Shown piece by piece: positions 48,189 through 56,466 of a stretch of DNA of 64,000 bases. The notes under the pieces were generated by a model, which was not told the origin of the DNA, searched no databases, and saw only the letters and a program-made list of their open reading frames with translations. The position numbers and the translations under genes are program-made. This stretch comes from Noviherbaspirillum autotrophicum (lineage in GTDB: Bacteria > Pseudomonadota > Gammaproteobacteria > Burkholderiales > Burkholderiaceae_D): positions 5,063,062-5,127,061 of the forward strand of contig NZ_JWJG01000028.1 of assembly GCF_000818395.1 (NCBI RefSeq), in the 5' to 3' direction. Position 1 is the stretch's first letter, and every line of letters begins with the position of its first letter.

Positions 48189-48205
48189 TTCTGAGGTCAA
48201 GTCCG

Positions 48206-48460
48206 TCAGCCCTTCAGACCAGTAATCAGGTCGACATACTGCTGCATTGCGTCTTCCTTGGACGTGCCCTTGAGCGCGTCCCACGCATCGTATTTGGCGC
48301 GTCCCACCATGTCGGTGAAGCCCGGACGCTTGCCTTCCACATCGCCCGTGCTGGCCTGTTTGAACAGGGCATAGATCTTCAACAGGGTCATGTTGTCCGG
48401 ACGCTCCGGCAAATTCTTGGAATCGACGACAGCCTGGTCAAACTGGGCTTGCAAACTCAT
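48206..48460 (-). CDS. Acyl-CoA-binding protein (ACBP)
   Basis: An 84-residue ACBP, the usual length. The signature KYDAWDALKGTSKEDAMQQYV is the binding helix and loop of the family; LLKIYALFKQAS is the preceding conserved helix. It binds medium- and long-chain acyl-CoA esters in the cytoplasm. Start chosen at 48460 with AGGAGAGAAC upstream. It is divergent from the WS/DGAT acyltransferase gene, which uses acyl-CoA. ACBPs are uncommon but known in proteobacteria. Confidence 0.93.
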   Translation of the reverse strand: MSLQAQFDQAVVDSKNLPERPDNMTLLKIYALFKQASTGDVEGKRPGFTDMVGRAKYDAWDALKGTSKEDAMQQYVDLITGLKG

Positions 48461-48586
48461 TGTTCTCTCCTGTAGATGAAATTGAATCGCTGTGCTAGTG
48501 TCGCAATGGTCCTGTGACAATTGCATGTTCGGCAAAATAGCACAGACAAATCTGCCGCAGAAGAAAAGCTCTAGAGGAGATATTCA

Positions 48587-50044
48587 ATGTTGTCCCCAGC
48601 AGTTCCCGCGCTGCGCCGCGAAAGAATGTCCAATGTCGACACCGCTTGGCTGCGCATGGATTCGGACGGTAATCTCATGATGATCGTGAGCGTCCTGATG
48701 TTCGACAAGCCGATGGACATGCGGCGTTTTCGCCACATTCTTGCGACCCGGCTGCTGACATACAGCCGCTTCCGCAGCCACGTGCGTTACGACATGACGG
48801 GCAGCGCATGGTGGCAGGAGCAGGAAGTCGACATGGATTATCACGTGGTCCATCTCGGGCTGGCATCGGACGGGGGCAGCAACAAGGCGGCGCTGGAACA
48901 GATGGTCGGCGCGCTGTCAGCGACGCCGCTCGACGCGTCGCAGCCGCTGTGGCAGATCCACATGGTCGACAACTGCGTCGGCGAGGACGGCAAGGTGCGC
49001 CAGGCGATGGTGATCCGCATTCATCACTGCATCGCCGACGGCATGGCGCTGGTCGGCGTTCTGCTGTCGATGTTCGACCGCACGCCGGACGCGCCGGACA
49101 GCGAACCGCTTGACGAGGTGCCGCAGCTGGATACGGAAAATCCCTGGCTGCCGTTCCTGCAGCCGGTGACCAAGGCGACGATCAGCGCGATCAACGTGTC
49201 GACCAGTATCTGGACCAGGTACATGTGGATGCTGGCCGATTCCGACAAGATGCTCGCGCGTCTGGCGAAAATGGGCGGGATCGCCGGCCAGTTGACGCTC
49301 GATGCGATCAAGCTGTCGGCCATGACCTGCGATTCGCGGACCCGCCTCAAGGGTCGGCCGGCAGGCAGGAAGCATGTCGCATGGAGCGAACCGCTGCCGC
49401 TGGAGGAAATCAAGGCGATCGGCAAGGCGCTCGACTGCTCGGTCAATGACGTGCTGATGGCCAGCGTCGCCGGCGCGATCGGCGCTTATCTGCGCAGCAA
49501 GGGTGACTATGTTCCGCCCGGTACCGATCTGCGCGCGATGGTGCCTGTGAACCTGCGCAAGGCGGGCGAGGAAAAAAATCTCGGCAATGCCTTCGGGCTG
49601 GTGCCGTTGGTCCTGCCGGTCGGTATCGAAGATCCGATGGCGCGCCTGGAGGAGGTGCGCCGCCGCATGGGCGAACTGAAAGGCGGCTATCAGGCGCTGG
49701 TGGCGATGGCCATTCTTGGCGTGCTGGGCGCAACGCCCAAGCAGATGCAGAACGAGATCCAGAATTATTTTGCGCGCAAGGCGACCGCAGTCATGAGCAA
49801 TGTGCCTGGGCCGCAAACCCCGCTTTACCTGGCAGGAAGCCAGCTTGACCAGATCATGTTCTGGGTTCCGCAATCGGGCGACATCGGCGTCGGCGTTTCA
49901 ATCCTGAGCTATAACGGCGGCGTGCAGTTCGGGCTGGTTGTCGATGATGCGATCGCGCACGATCCGCACGATATCATCCAGCGCTTCCAACCGGAATTCG
50001 AAAAGGTGGTGCTGCTGACCCTGATGTCCGAGTGGGCAGCTTAA
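48587..50044 (+). CDS. Wax ester synthase/diacylglycerol acyltransferase (WS/DGAT)
   Basis: A 485-residue O-acyltransferase of the WS/DGAT family. The active-site motif HHxxxDG is visible as IHHCIADGMALV near residue 146. The C-terminal NVPGPQTPLYLAG and ND-containing region (SVNDVLMASVAGAI) match the family. It makes wax esters or triacylglycerol from acyl-CoA. It is divergent from ACBP and 0.4 kb from the PHA granule protein gene. In-frame start at 48587 is kept; MSNVDTAWL at 48626 is an alternative. Confidence 0.94.
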   Translation: MLSPAVPALRRERMSNVDTAWLRMDSDGNLMMIVSVLMFDKPMDMRRFRHILATRLLTYSRFRSHVRYDMTGSAWWQEQEVDMDYHVVHLGLASDGGSNKAALEQMVGALSATPLDASQPLWQIHMVDNCVGEDGKVRQAMVIRIHHCIADGMALVGVLLSMFDRTPDAPDSEPLDEVPQLDTENPWLPFLQPVTKATISAINVSTSIWTRYMWMLADSDKMLARLAKMGGIAGQLTLDAIKLSAMTCDSRTRLKGRPAGRKHVAWSEPLPLEEIKAIGKALDCSVNDVLMASVAGAIGAYLRSKGDYVPPGTDLRAMVPVNLRKAGEEKNLGNAFGLVPLVLPVGIEDPMARLEEVRRRMGELKGGYQALVAMAILGVLGATPKQMQNEIQNYFARKATAVMSNVPGPQTPLYLAGSQLDQIMFWVPQSGDIGVGVSILSYNGGVQFGLVVDDAIAHDPHDIIQRFQPEFEKVVLLTLMSEWAA

Positions 50045-50052
50045 CGCCGGCC

Positions 50053-50274
50053 CTAGTCGGTGACGGTATCGATGACCGTGCTGCCGACGCTGACTGCGCC
50101 TTTGGTCACCGTCGTGGCGACGCCAACAGCGGCAGAACCGGCAGTGACGCCCATGCCGACCGCCGTACCGGCTACCGATACGGCGGTGGAGGCGACAGAA
50201 ACGACGGTGCATCCGGCGCTTGACATCAGAACGGCCAGGCAAGCGCCCGCGAGGATACTCTTTTGAATGTGCAT
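50053..50274 (-). CDS. Small repetitive lipoprotein
   Basis: A 73-residue protein with a lipoprotein signal (KSILAGACLAVLMSSAGC, Cys at about residue 23). The mature part is a low-complexity run of Val, Ala, Thr, Ser and Gly (VVSVASTAVSVAGTAV pattern). It has no known domain; similar VSVAGTA-type small lipoproteins are often annotated as hypothetical. A longer start at 50292 is possible, but neither has a good ribosome site. Probably membrane-anchored in the envelope. Confidence 0.68.
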   Translation of the reverse strand: MHIQKSILAGACLAVLMSSAGCTVVSVASTAVSVAGTAVGMGVTAGSAAVGVATTVTKGAVSVGSTVIDTVTD

Positions 50275-50435
50275 GAAAGCTGAATCCGGCATTCGGCTGC
50301 TTGCGCAGCCGGTAAATTGAATGTGCTAAAAAATTATTTGCCGCCCGTATTGGCCCCGCCTATGGCAGGCGCAGCGTGACGCACAGTCCAGGCGACAACC
50401 CATCCAAAGTCGGCTTCAAGCTTTCTTCAGAGTAA

Positions 50436-50792
50436 TTAAACGCCTAATAGTTCCACTTCGAAAATCAACGTCGCGTTCGGCGGAATCACGCCACCGGCGC
50501 CGCGCGCGCCATAACCCAGCGACGACGGGATGATGAGCTTGCGCACGCCGCCGACTTTCATGCCTTGCACGCCTTCGTCCCAGCCCTTGATGACGTGGCC
50601 GGCGCCGAGCGGGAAATCGAACGGCTCGTTGCGGTCCTTGCTGGAATCGAATTTGCGTCCCGCGCTGCCGTCCGTATTTTGCAGCCAGCCGGTGTAGTGC
50701 ACCGTCACGTGCGCGCCGGCACGTGCTTCTTCGCCGGAACCGACTGTCATATCTTCGTACTGGAGGCCGGAGGCCGTCATGATCGTGGACAT
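50436..50792 (-). CDS. FKBP-type peptidyl-prolyl cis-trans isomerase
   Basis: A 118-residue single-domain [37 protein letters not shown] and [22 protein letters not shown] are the typical active-site segments. It accelerates proline isomerisation in protein folding. Start chosen at 50792 ([11 protein letters not shown]), with AAGGA ahead. No signal peptide is present, so it should act in the cytoplasm. Confidence 0.95.
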   Translation of the reverse strand: MSTIMTASGLQYEDMTVGSGEEARAGAHVTVHYTGWLQNTDGSAGRKFDSSKDRNEPFDFPLGAGHVIKGWDEGVQGMKVGGVRKLIIPSSLGYGARGAGGVIPPNATLIFEVELLGV

Positions 50793-51191
50793 GTTTTTCC
50801 TTCGTTGTAGGGTTGCCAAGGGCGAGATTGTAACAGGCGACTGAACCGGCACGATAGACAAGGAATGCACCGCAAGATGGCAATCCGTGGCTATCGGTTA
50901 CCGCCGCCATGCCAGAGACCGCGTTTTCTTCGTCAACGGCTTTTTCTCCATTGCCGTTAAGGCTATGCAGCGACTGTCGCCCGGATTGCTCATGCGCGTG
51001 CATTCATCACTGGCCAATCTGGCGCTGTTTCCTGTAGCGCAAGTAAAGGCCAGAGCACTATTGACAGTATTAGTTCGACAAAAAATCGAAAGATTCATCC
51101 GGAATGCGGGCGCATCGCCGGCAAGCTGTCGCATCGATCGGTAGAATGGCGCCGCTATTCCATCTCACCAATTTATCATTCAAAACAATTC
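50793..51191. other. Intergenic region between FKBP and the YncE-like gene
   Basis: About 400 bp with no supportable gene. TTGACA occurs at 51061-51066, a good -35 hexamer on the plus strand, but the 17-bp-spaced hexamer AATCGA is a poor -10. I see no hairpin, repeat or RNA fold of note. Confidence 0.4.
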
Positions 51192-52160
51192 ATGTTTCGC
51201 CGGTTAGGTTTGTTTTTTGCTGCATTACCTTGTTTGCTCGCGAGCGTCGCGGCCTATGCGAATGTCGTCGTAGTACTCAATTCGCGCGACGCGAGCGTGA
51301 CGCTGCTCGACCAGGCTACCTATCAGGAACTGGGTTCGATTTCGGTCGGCAAGGAGCCGCACCACCTGATGTCGACACCGGACAACAAGTCGCTGATCGT
51401 GGCCAGCGCCATGGGCAATGAACTGCTCCTGCTCGATCCGAAAACCGGGCAGCTGCAGGGGCGCATTCCGGGCGTGGCCGATCCTTACCAGATCGGCTTC
51501 TCGCCGGATCAGAAATGGTTCGTGTCCAATGCACTGCGGCTCGATCACGTCGACATTTATCAATATGATGGCAAGCGACTGAAACTCGCCAGGCAACTTC
51601 CCCTGGCCAAGCTGCCGAGTCATATGGCGTTCAGCGCCGACAGCAAAATGGTGTTCGTTACGCAGCAGGGCAGCGACCAAATTAGCGCGATCGATCTCGC
51701 TACGCAACAGATCAAATGGACCATGCCGGTCGGAAAATTACCGGCCGGGATTACGATGACGCCGGATGACAAGTATCTGCTGGTTGGGATCATGGGCAGC
51801 GATTACGTCGAGGTGATCGACTGGCGCGCGCAAAAAACGGTCAAGAAAATCAAGGCGGGCGAGGGAGCTCACAATTTCCGCGCCATGGGCGACAAGCGGC
51901 ATGTGTTCGTGTCCAATCGGATATCCAACACGATCAACATCATCGATCAGAAAACCCTGGAAAATATCGCCACCATCGACGTTCCCGGCGGGCCGGACTG
52001 CATGGAGCTGACGGATGATGGCAAGTACCTGTGGGCGACGCTGCGCTGGGTGAAAAAGGTTGCCGTGATCGATGTCGCCGCGAAAAAAGTGATCAAGACG
52101 ATTCCGGTCGGCCGTTCGCCGCACGGCGTGTATTTCTACAATCGCGCTCCCAACACGTGA
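51192..52160 (+). CDS. YncE-like periplasmic beta-propeller protein
   Basis: A 322-residue exported protein (signal MFRRLGLFFAALPCLLASVAAYA). The rest is repeated propeller blades with VxxSxxDxxVxVID-type strands, such as VTQQGSDQISAIDLATQQI and VSNRISNTINIIDQKTLENI. This is the YncE/cytochrome-d1-like family; haem ligands are not apparent. Its stop overlaps the next start (TGATG), so it is translationally coupled to a deacetylase gene. Function of such propellers is mostly scaffolding or binding; the ligand is unknown. Confidence 0.87.
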   Translation: MFRRLGLFFAALPCLLASVAAYANVVVVLNSRDASVTLLDQATYQELGSISVGKEPHHLMSTPDNKSLIVASAMGNELLLLDPKTGQLQGRIPGVADPYQIGFSPDQKWFVSNALRLDHVDIYQYDGKRLKLARQLPLAKLPSHMAFSADSKMVFVTQQGSDQISAIDLATQQIKWTMPVGKLPAGITMTPDDKYLLVGIMGSDYVEVIDWRAQKTVKKIKAGEGAHNFRAMGDKRHVFVSNRISNTINIIDQKTLENIATIDVPGGPDCMELTDDGKYLWATLRWVKKVAVIDVAAKKVIKTIPVGRSPHGVYFYNRAPNT

Positions 52161-52951
52161 TGAAACAGTTCCGGGCCTTCGGCGCATGTCTGATGCTGCT
52201 GGCAGTCGCTCCCTCGACGATGGCGGCGGCGCAGTGCAAGGGGACGATTTACCTCACCTTCGATACCGGCAGCCAGTCGCAGGCCGAATTCATCGCCAGG
52301 ACGCTCAACAAGCATCACGTCAAGGCGACTTTTTTCCTCGCCAACGAACGGACGGTCAACGGCGACTATTCGCTCGACCCTTCCTGGGCGCCGTACTGGA
52401 AGGCGCGCGTGGCCGAGGGCCATGCCTTCGGCACGCACACCTTCGACCATGTCTATGTGTTGCGCGATCTGGCGGATGGACGCATGGAGATGAAGCCGCA
52501 GTTCGGTGCCGATGCAGGCCGCAAACTGGCGTGGACGGCGCAGCAATATTGCGACGAACTCAACCGGGTGGCGCAGCGTTTTACCGAGCTGACCGGCGCC
52601 AAGCTCGATCCATTCTGGCGCGCGCCCGGCGGACGGCTTACCCCCAGGCTGAAGACGGCGGGCAAGGCGTGCGGTTATGCGCATGTCGGCTGGTCGGCGG
52701 CCGGTTTTTCCGGCGATGAGCTGCCGAGCGAAAAATGGCCGAATAAGATCCTGCTAAAGCGCGCATTGAACGGGCTGAAGGACGGGGATATTTTCCTCGC
52801 CCATTTAGGCATCTGGTCGCGCAAGGACCCGTGGGCGCCTGCCGCACTTGATCCGCTGATCGCTGGACTGAAGACGAAGGGGTTTTGTTTTGCGACCCTG
52901 CGCGAACATCCCGCTTATCGGACTTTGCATCGCTCCGACACGCAAGGCTGA
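52160..52951 (+). CDS. Polysaccharide deacetylase-family protein, divergent motif 1
   Basis: A 263-residue exported NodB-homology protein (signal peptide ends near APSTMAAA). Motif 1 is TFDTG instead of TFDDG: the catalytic-base Asp is kept and the metal-binding Asp is Thr. Motif 2 is THTFDH (HxxxH kept), motif 3 is FWRAPGG, and motif 5 is LAHLG. Activity may therefore be altered or use a different metal arrangement. It sits in a coupled operon after a propeller protein and before a membrane hydroxylase-fold gene (8 bp gap). It may act on a cell-envelope polymer. Confidence 0.85.
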   Translation: MKQFRAFGACLMLLAVAPSTMAAAQCKGTIYLTFDTGSQSQAEFIARTLNKHHVKATFFLANERTVNGDYSLDPSWAPYWKARVAEGHAFGTHTFDHVYVLRDLADGRMEMKPQFGADAGRKLAWTAQQYCDELNRVAQRFTELTGAKLDPFWRAPGGRLTPRLKTAGKACGYAHVGWSAAGFSGDELPSEKWPNKILLKRALNGLKDGDIFLAHLGIWSRKDPWAPAALDPLIAGLKTKGFCFATLREHPAYRTLHRSDTQG

Positions 52952-52959
52952 GCATATCT

Positions 52960-53946
52960 ATGATCGACATTCTGGTTAACTGGTTTGGTGAAGTCCAGGG
53001 CTGGCTATTTCAGTTTGCAGTGCAACCGTTCCTGTTCAAGTTTGGTCTCGGCGCTGTGGCTGAGGAAGCATTTTCCGGTACGGAATGGTTCCTGATCGGG
53101 GTGATTGAGCTCGCGCTGCTGTATGCGGTCCTGCGTCCGCTGGAAGCCTGGATTCCGGTCAAGCCCGACCTCGACCCGGCCGCACGCCGCAACGATTTTG
53201 TCTATACCTGCATCCACCGGCTTGGCGCCTTCGCGGTCGCGGTGTTTTTTGTGCTCGGCCCGCTGTTCGATGCGCTGGCATCGAAACTGCACCTGTCCGG
53301 CATCAGCCAGTTCAACGTGGAGGGCATATGGCCTGGCATCACCGACATTCCGCTGGTGAGCTTTTTCGTCTACCTGATCGTGCTGGATTTCTTCGACTAC
53401 TGGTATCACCGGGCCAGTCACCGGTTCAACTGGTGGTGGGGGCTGCACAGCCTGCATCACAGCCAGCAGGATCTGAACCTGTGGTCGGACAACCGCAACC
53501 ACTTGCTGGACGACCTGCTACGCGACGCTTACCTGGCGTTCATCGCGCTGATCATCGGTGTCGAGCCGTCGCAATATGTGCTGCTGGTGGTCGCGTCGCG
53601 CATGCAGCAGAGCCTGCAGCACGCGAACGTGCGGATTCACTTCGGACGGTTCGGGGAACGCCTGCTGGTATCGCCGCGCTACCATCGCCTGCATCATGCG
53701 ATCGGCGCCGGACACGAAACGAATGGCAAGGGAACGCTGGGCGGCCATAACTTCGCGGTGCTGTTTCCGCTGTGGGACATCCTGTTTCGCACGGCGCATT
53801 TCGGCACGCGCTTCGAAGCGGCTGGCGTGCGTGACCAGCTGCCTCCGCCGCAGGGAGAGGGGCGCGATTACGGGCGCGGATTCTGGGCGCAGCAATGGCG
53901 CGGCTTGCAACGCATGGTCGAGTGGGCTGGAAGGAGGGCGTCCTGA
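52960..53946 (+). CDS. Sterol desaturase/fatty acid hydroxylase-family membrane protein
   Basis: A 328-residue membrane protein of the fatty acid hydroxylase superfamily. The His clusters that bind the di-iron centre are visible: HRASHR, HSLHHS, and HRLHHA; NRNH lies between. Hydrophobic segments precede them (around residues 45-65, 80-105, 130-150). It probably hydroxylates or desaturates a lipid at the membrane. Its stop overlaps the next start (ATGA). Start chosen at 52960. The lipid substrate is unknown. Confidence 0.9.
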   Translation: MIDILVNWFGEVQGWLFQFAVQPFLFKFGLGAVAEEAFSGTEWFLIGVIELALLYAVLRPLEAWIPVKPDLDPAARRNDFVYTCIHRLGAFAVAVFFVLGPLFDALASKLHLSGISQFNVEGIWPGITDIPLVSFFVYLIVLDFFDYWYHRASHRFNWWWGLHSLHHSQQDLNLWSDNRNHLLDDLLRDAYLAFIALIIGVEPSQYVLLVVASRMQQSLQHANVRIHFGRFGERLLVSPRYHRLHHAIGAGHETNGKGTLGGHNFAVLFPLWDILFRTAHFGTRFEAAGVRDQLPPPQGEGRDYGRGFWAQQWRGLQRMVEWAGRRAS

Positions 53947-54767
53947 TGCAGGCAGTCCTGGTTTCCTTCGGGCGTGCGCTGCTGTCGCAATTGCACTTGC
54001 GGATGCTGCTGCTGACGGTGCTGCCGTTCGTCGTTTCGGTGGCCATCTGGGGCGTGCTGCTGTGGCTCGGTTTGCAGCCGGCAATCGACTGGCTGCAAGC
54101 CTATTTCACTGAGAACGACGCGTTCAGCGCAGCCGGGAAGGTGCTCGGATGGTTCGGCCTGGGGGCGCTCAAGACCGTGCTGGTGCCGCTGATCGCCATG
54201 TGGGTGTTGCTGCCGCTGATGATTCTGACCGCCCTCGTGTTCGTCGGCACGATGGCCATGCCGATCATTGCGCGTCATGTGGCAAGCCGCCATCATCCGC
54301 ACCTGGAGCAGCGCAAGGGCGGCAGCATCTGGGGCAGCGTGTGGGTGGTGCTGTCTTCGTTCGTGGTGTTTGTCGCGCTATGGCTGGTCACGCTGCCGCT
54401 GTCGCTGTTTCCGCCGCTGGCTTTTGTCGTGCATCCGGTGCTGTGGGGGTGGTTGACCTACCGCGTAATGGCGTACGACGCCCTGGCCGATCATGCCAGC
54501 GCGCAGGAATACCGCGACATCGTGCGCATCCATCGCTGGCCCCTGCTGACGATCGGCGCCATCACCGGCGCACTGGGCGCGGCGCCGTCGCTGCTGTGGC
54601 TGGGCGGGGCATTGTCGGTCATTTTTTTTCCACTGCTGGCAGCCGGCGCAATCTGGCTGTATGTCCTGGTGTTCGTGTTTAGCGGCCTGTGGTTCCAGCA
54701 CTACTGCCTGGATGCGCTGGCCGCCTACCGCACACGCGCCTTCATTGCGCCGGGTTCGAAGACCTGA
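53946..54767 (+). CDS. EI24 domain membrane protein (CysZ-like)
   Basis: A 273-residue polytopic membrane protein of the EI24/CysZ group with about five or six hydrophobic segments (for example LLLTVLPFVVSVAIWGVLLWLG and LLAAGAIWLYVLVFVFSGLW, quoted in part). CysZ members transport sulphate; this branch has no proven substrate. It is translationally coupled to the preceding desaturase-fold gene, which suggests a joint envelope or lipid role rather than sulphate uptake. Confidence 0.85.
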   Translation: MQAVLVSFGRALLSQLHLRMLLLTVLPFVVSVAIWGVLLWLGLQPAIDWLQAYFTENDAFSAAGKVLGWFGLGALKTVLVPLIAMWVLLPLMILTALVFVGTMAMPIIARHVASRHHPHLEQRKGGSIWGSVWVVLSSFVVFVALWLVTLPLSLFPPLAFVVHPVLWGWLTYRVMAYDALADHASAQEYRDIVRIHRWPLLTIGAITGALGAAPSLLWLGGALSVIFFPLLAAGAIWLYVLVFVFSGLWFQHYCLDALAAYRTRAFIAPGSKT

Positions 54768-54829
54768 ACCCTGCCGGATGAATCCGGCCGGCTCGGGCAT
54801 AATGGTCTTTTGTCGATCGGATCGATCTT

Positions 54830-55642
54830 ATGGCTATCGGACTCATCATCATCGGTGACGAAATTTTGTCCGGAAAACGGACGGACAAGCATTTTCCCAA
54901 GGTGGTCGAGCTGCTGTCGGCACGCGGCCTGCAATTGGCATGGGCGGAGTATGTCGGCGACGAGCGCGAGCGCATCACTGCCATTCTCAAGCGAACCTTC
55001 GCGAGCGACGATATCGTGTTTTCCTGCGGGGGCATCGGCGCCACGCCGGATGACCATACGCGACAGTGTGCAGCCGCCGCGCTGGGCGTGCCGCTGGTGC
55101 TGCATCCCGAGGCCAAGGCGAAGATCGAGGAGCGCATTGCCGACGTGGCGCGCGAGGAAGGCCGCGCCCCGGACTATGACGCGCCGGACAATGCGCATCG
55201 GCTCAAGATGGGGGAGTTCCCGCAGGGCGCTATGGTTATCCCGAATCCGTTCAACAAGATTCCCGGCTTCGCGATCCGTCATAATGACAGGGGCGCGTAC
55301 TACTTTGTCCCGGGGTTTCCGGTGATGGCGTGGCCAATGATCGAGTGGGTGCTCGATACCCACTACGCGCATCTCTTCAGGCAGGCTGCACACCTGGAGA
55401 AGGCAGTACTGGTGTTTGGCAAGGCGGAGTCCACGCTGACGCCGCTGATGGAGCGAATCGAGGAGGAATTCCCGCTGGTGAAAGTGTTTAGCCTGCCGAG
55501 CGTCGGCGACGCGACGACCCGGCGCCACATCGAGCTAGGGGTGAAAGGCGACCCGGCACAGGTTGGCGCGGCATTCGAAAGGATGCTGCTCGGCTTGGAT
55601 CAGTGTGGAGCAGAATACCGGGGCATGGATAATACACTCTAG
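54830..55642 (+). CDS. Molybdopterin-binding (CinA N-terminal/MoCF-like) protein
   Basis: A 270-residue protein of the competence/damage-inducible CinA family, containing the MoCF-like domain (LIIIGDEILSGKRTDKHFP; CGGIGATPDDHTR). The separate C-terminal nicotinamide nucleotide amidase domain of full CinA is absent. It may be a pyrophosphatase on ADP-ribose or nicotinamide-like substrates, as in CinA. It follows the EI24 gene by 62 bp and converges with the phasin gene. Confidence 0.9.
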   Translation: MAIGLIIIGDEILSGKRTDKHFPKVVELLSARGLQLAWAEYVGDERERITAILKRTFASDDIVFSCGGIGATPDDHTRQCAAAALGVPLVLHPEAKAKIEERIADVAREEGRAPDYDAPDNAHRLKMGEFPQGAMVIPNPFNKIPGFAIRHNDRGAYYFVPGFPVMAWPMIEWVLDTHYAHLFRQAAHLEKAVLVFGKAESTLTPLMERIEEEFPLVKVFSLPSVGDATTRRHIELGVKGDPAQVGAAFERMLLGLDQCGAEYRGMDNTL

Positions 55643-55653
55643 CCCCGGCGCTC

Positions 55654-55681
55654 CTGCGCCGCTTTCCACGAAGCGGCGCAG
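55654..55681. terminator. Strong hairpin between convergent CinA-like and phasin genes
   Basis: CTGCGCCGCTT (55654-55664) pairs perfectly with AAGCGGCGCAG (55671-55681) around a 6-nt loop, 9 bp from the phasin stop. No T tract follows on either strand, so terminator function is inferred from position. Confidence 0.55.
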
Positions 55682-55690
55682 AACTTCCTG

Positions 55691-56251
55691 TTACTTCTTG
55701 CCGGCAGCACGTGCAGCCTTGGCAGCCGGTTGCAGCTGGGTGACCGTGTTCAGGTTAGCTTCCAGCGCTTCGACCGCCTGCTTGGTGGTCTTGGTCAGCT
55801 GTTCGTAACCGGCGTTGACGTTGCCAATGGTGGACTTCACCAGGGCGATGGCGTTTTCGGTGCCGGCCGGAGCGTTCTTGGTTACTTCTTCCACCAGTTC
55901 CAGCATCTTGCGGCTGGTTTCGGAGATCTGCGCTTCGGCGACCTTGCTGAACTCGGCTTGCAGGCCGGATGCGATGGACGCCAGGCTGCGGCTGTAAGCC
56001 AGTGCCTTTTCAGCGTTCGGCTGGGTCTGTGCGGCGACCAGCGACAGCCATTCTTGCCCATCCTTGGCGGACAGGAATTGCTTGGTTGCGGCGTTGGACT
56101 CTTCCAGCGATTCCTTGGCGGCGTTCAGGTGCAGGTCGAGAACTTTTTCCACGCCTTCTAAAGTCTTGTTGGTGAGCGCGTTCAGCAGTGCGAGCTGGGC
56201 CTCGAGTGTGGCCTTGGAAGCAGCGGAAAACTGTTCGGGAATCGTAAACAT
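55691..56251 (-). CDS. phaP: Phasin family protein (PHA granule-associated)
   Basis: A 186-residue phasin. MFTIPEQFSAASKATLEAQLALLNAL is the classical betaproteobacterial phasin start; only part is quoted. The body is helical and Ala/Glu-rich, and the C-terminus KAARAAGKK is typical. Phasins coat PHB granules and limit their size. Start chosen at 56251 because AAGGAG lies six bases before it; ATG at 56257 is too close. Its promoter carries a flanking inverted repeat that may bind the PHA regulator. Confidence 0.95.
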   Translation of the reverse strand: MFTIPEQFSAASKATLEAQLALLNALTNKTLEGVEKVLDLHLNAAKESLEESNAATKQFLSAKDGQEWLSLVAAQTQPNAEKALAYSRSLASIASGLQAEFSKVAEAQISETSRKMLELVEEVTKNAPAGTENAIALVKSTIGNVNAGYEQLTKTTKQAVEALEANLNTVTQLQPAAKAARAAGKK

Positions 56252-56324
56252 ATTCATCTCCTTTGGAGGGCGAGGATTGATCAAGAAGAAAGGCGACAAG
56301 TACCCAAGTACATCTTTTGTGCGT

Positions 56325-56379
56325 CGCAACAAACTATATTCTAAGCATTGTTTTTATTAAGTCAACAACTTTTGTTGCG
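56325..56379 (-). promoter_or_regulatory. Phasin promoter flanked by an inverted repeat (candidate PhaR operators)
   Basis: On the minus strand -35 TTGACT (56365-56360), a 16-bp spacer and -10 TAGAAT (56343-56338) form a good sigma-70 promoter. CGCAACAAA at 56325-56333 and its exact complement TTTGTTGCG at 56371-56379 flank it, 37 bp apart. Repression by a granule-sensing regulator (PhaR) is a reasonable inference. The promoter lies upstream of the start chosen at 56251. Confidence 0.7.
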
Positions 56380-56466
56380 GAGCACCAAAAAGCGGCGCAG
56401 GCGCGGCGAGAGAGGCATCCGAGTGCGTGCTACACTTTTTGCCTTCCCTTTACGTAAACTGCTGCC

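Noticed and set aside
51061..51066. TTGACA as the promoter of the YncE-like operon
   Set aside because: The -10 at the right spacing is AATCGA, which is poor. It was kept only as a note under the intergenic region.
50887..51144. An 85-codon open frame before the YncE-like gene
   Set aside because: No ribosome site, no motif, and it spans the expected promoter region.
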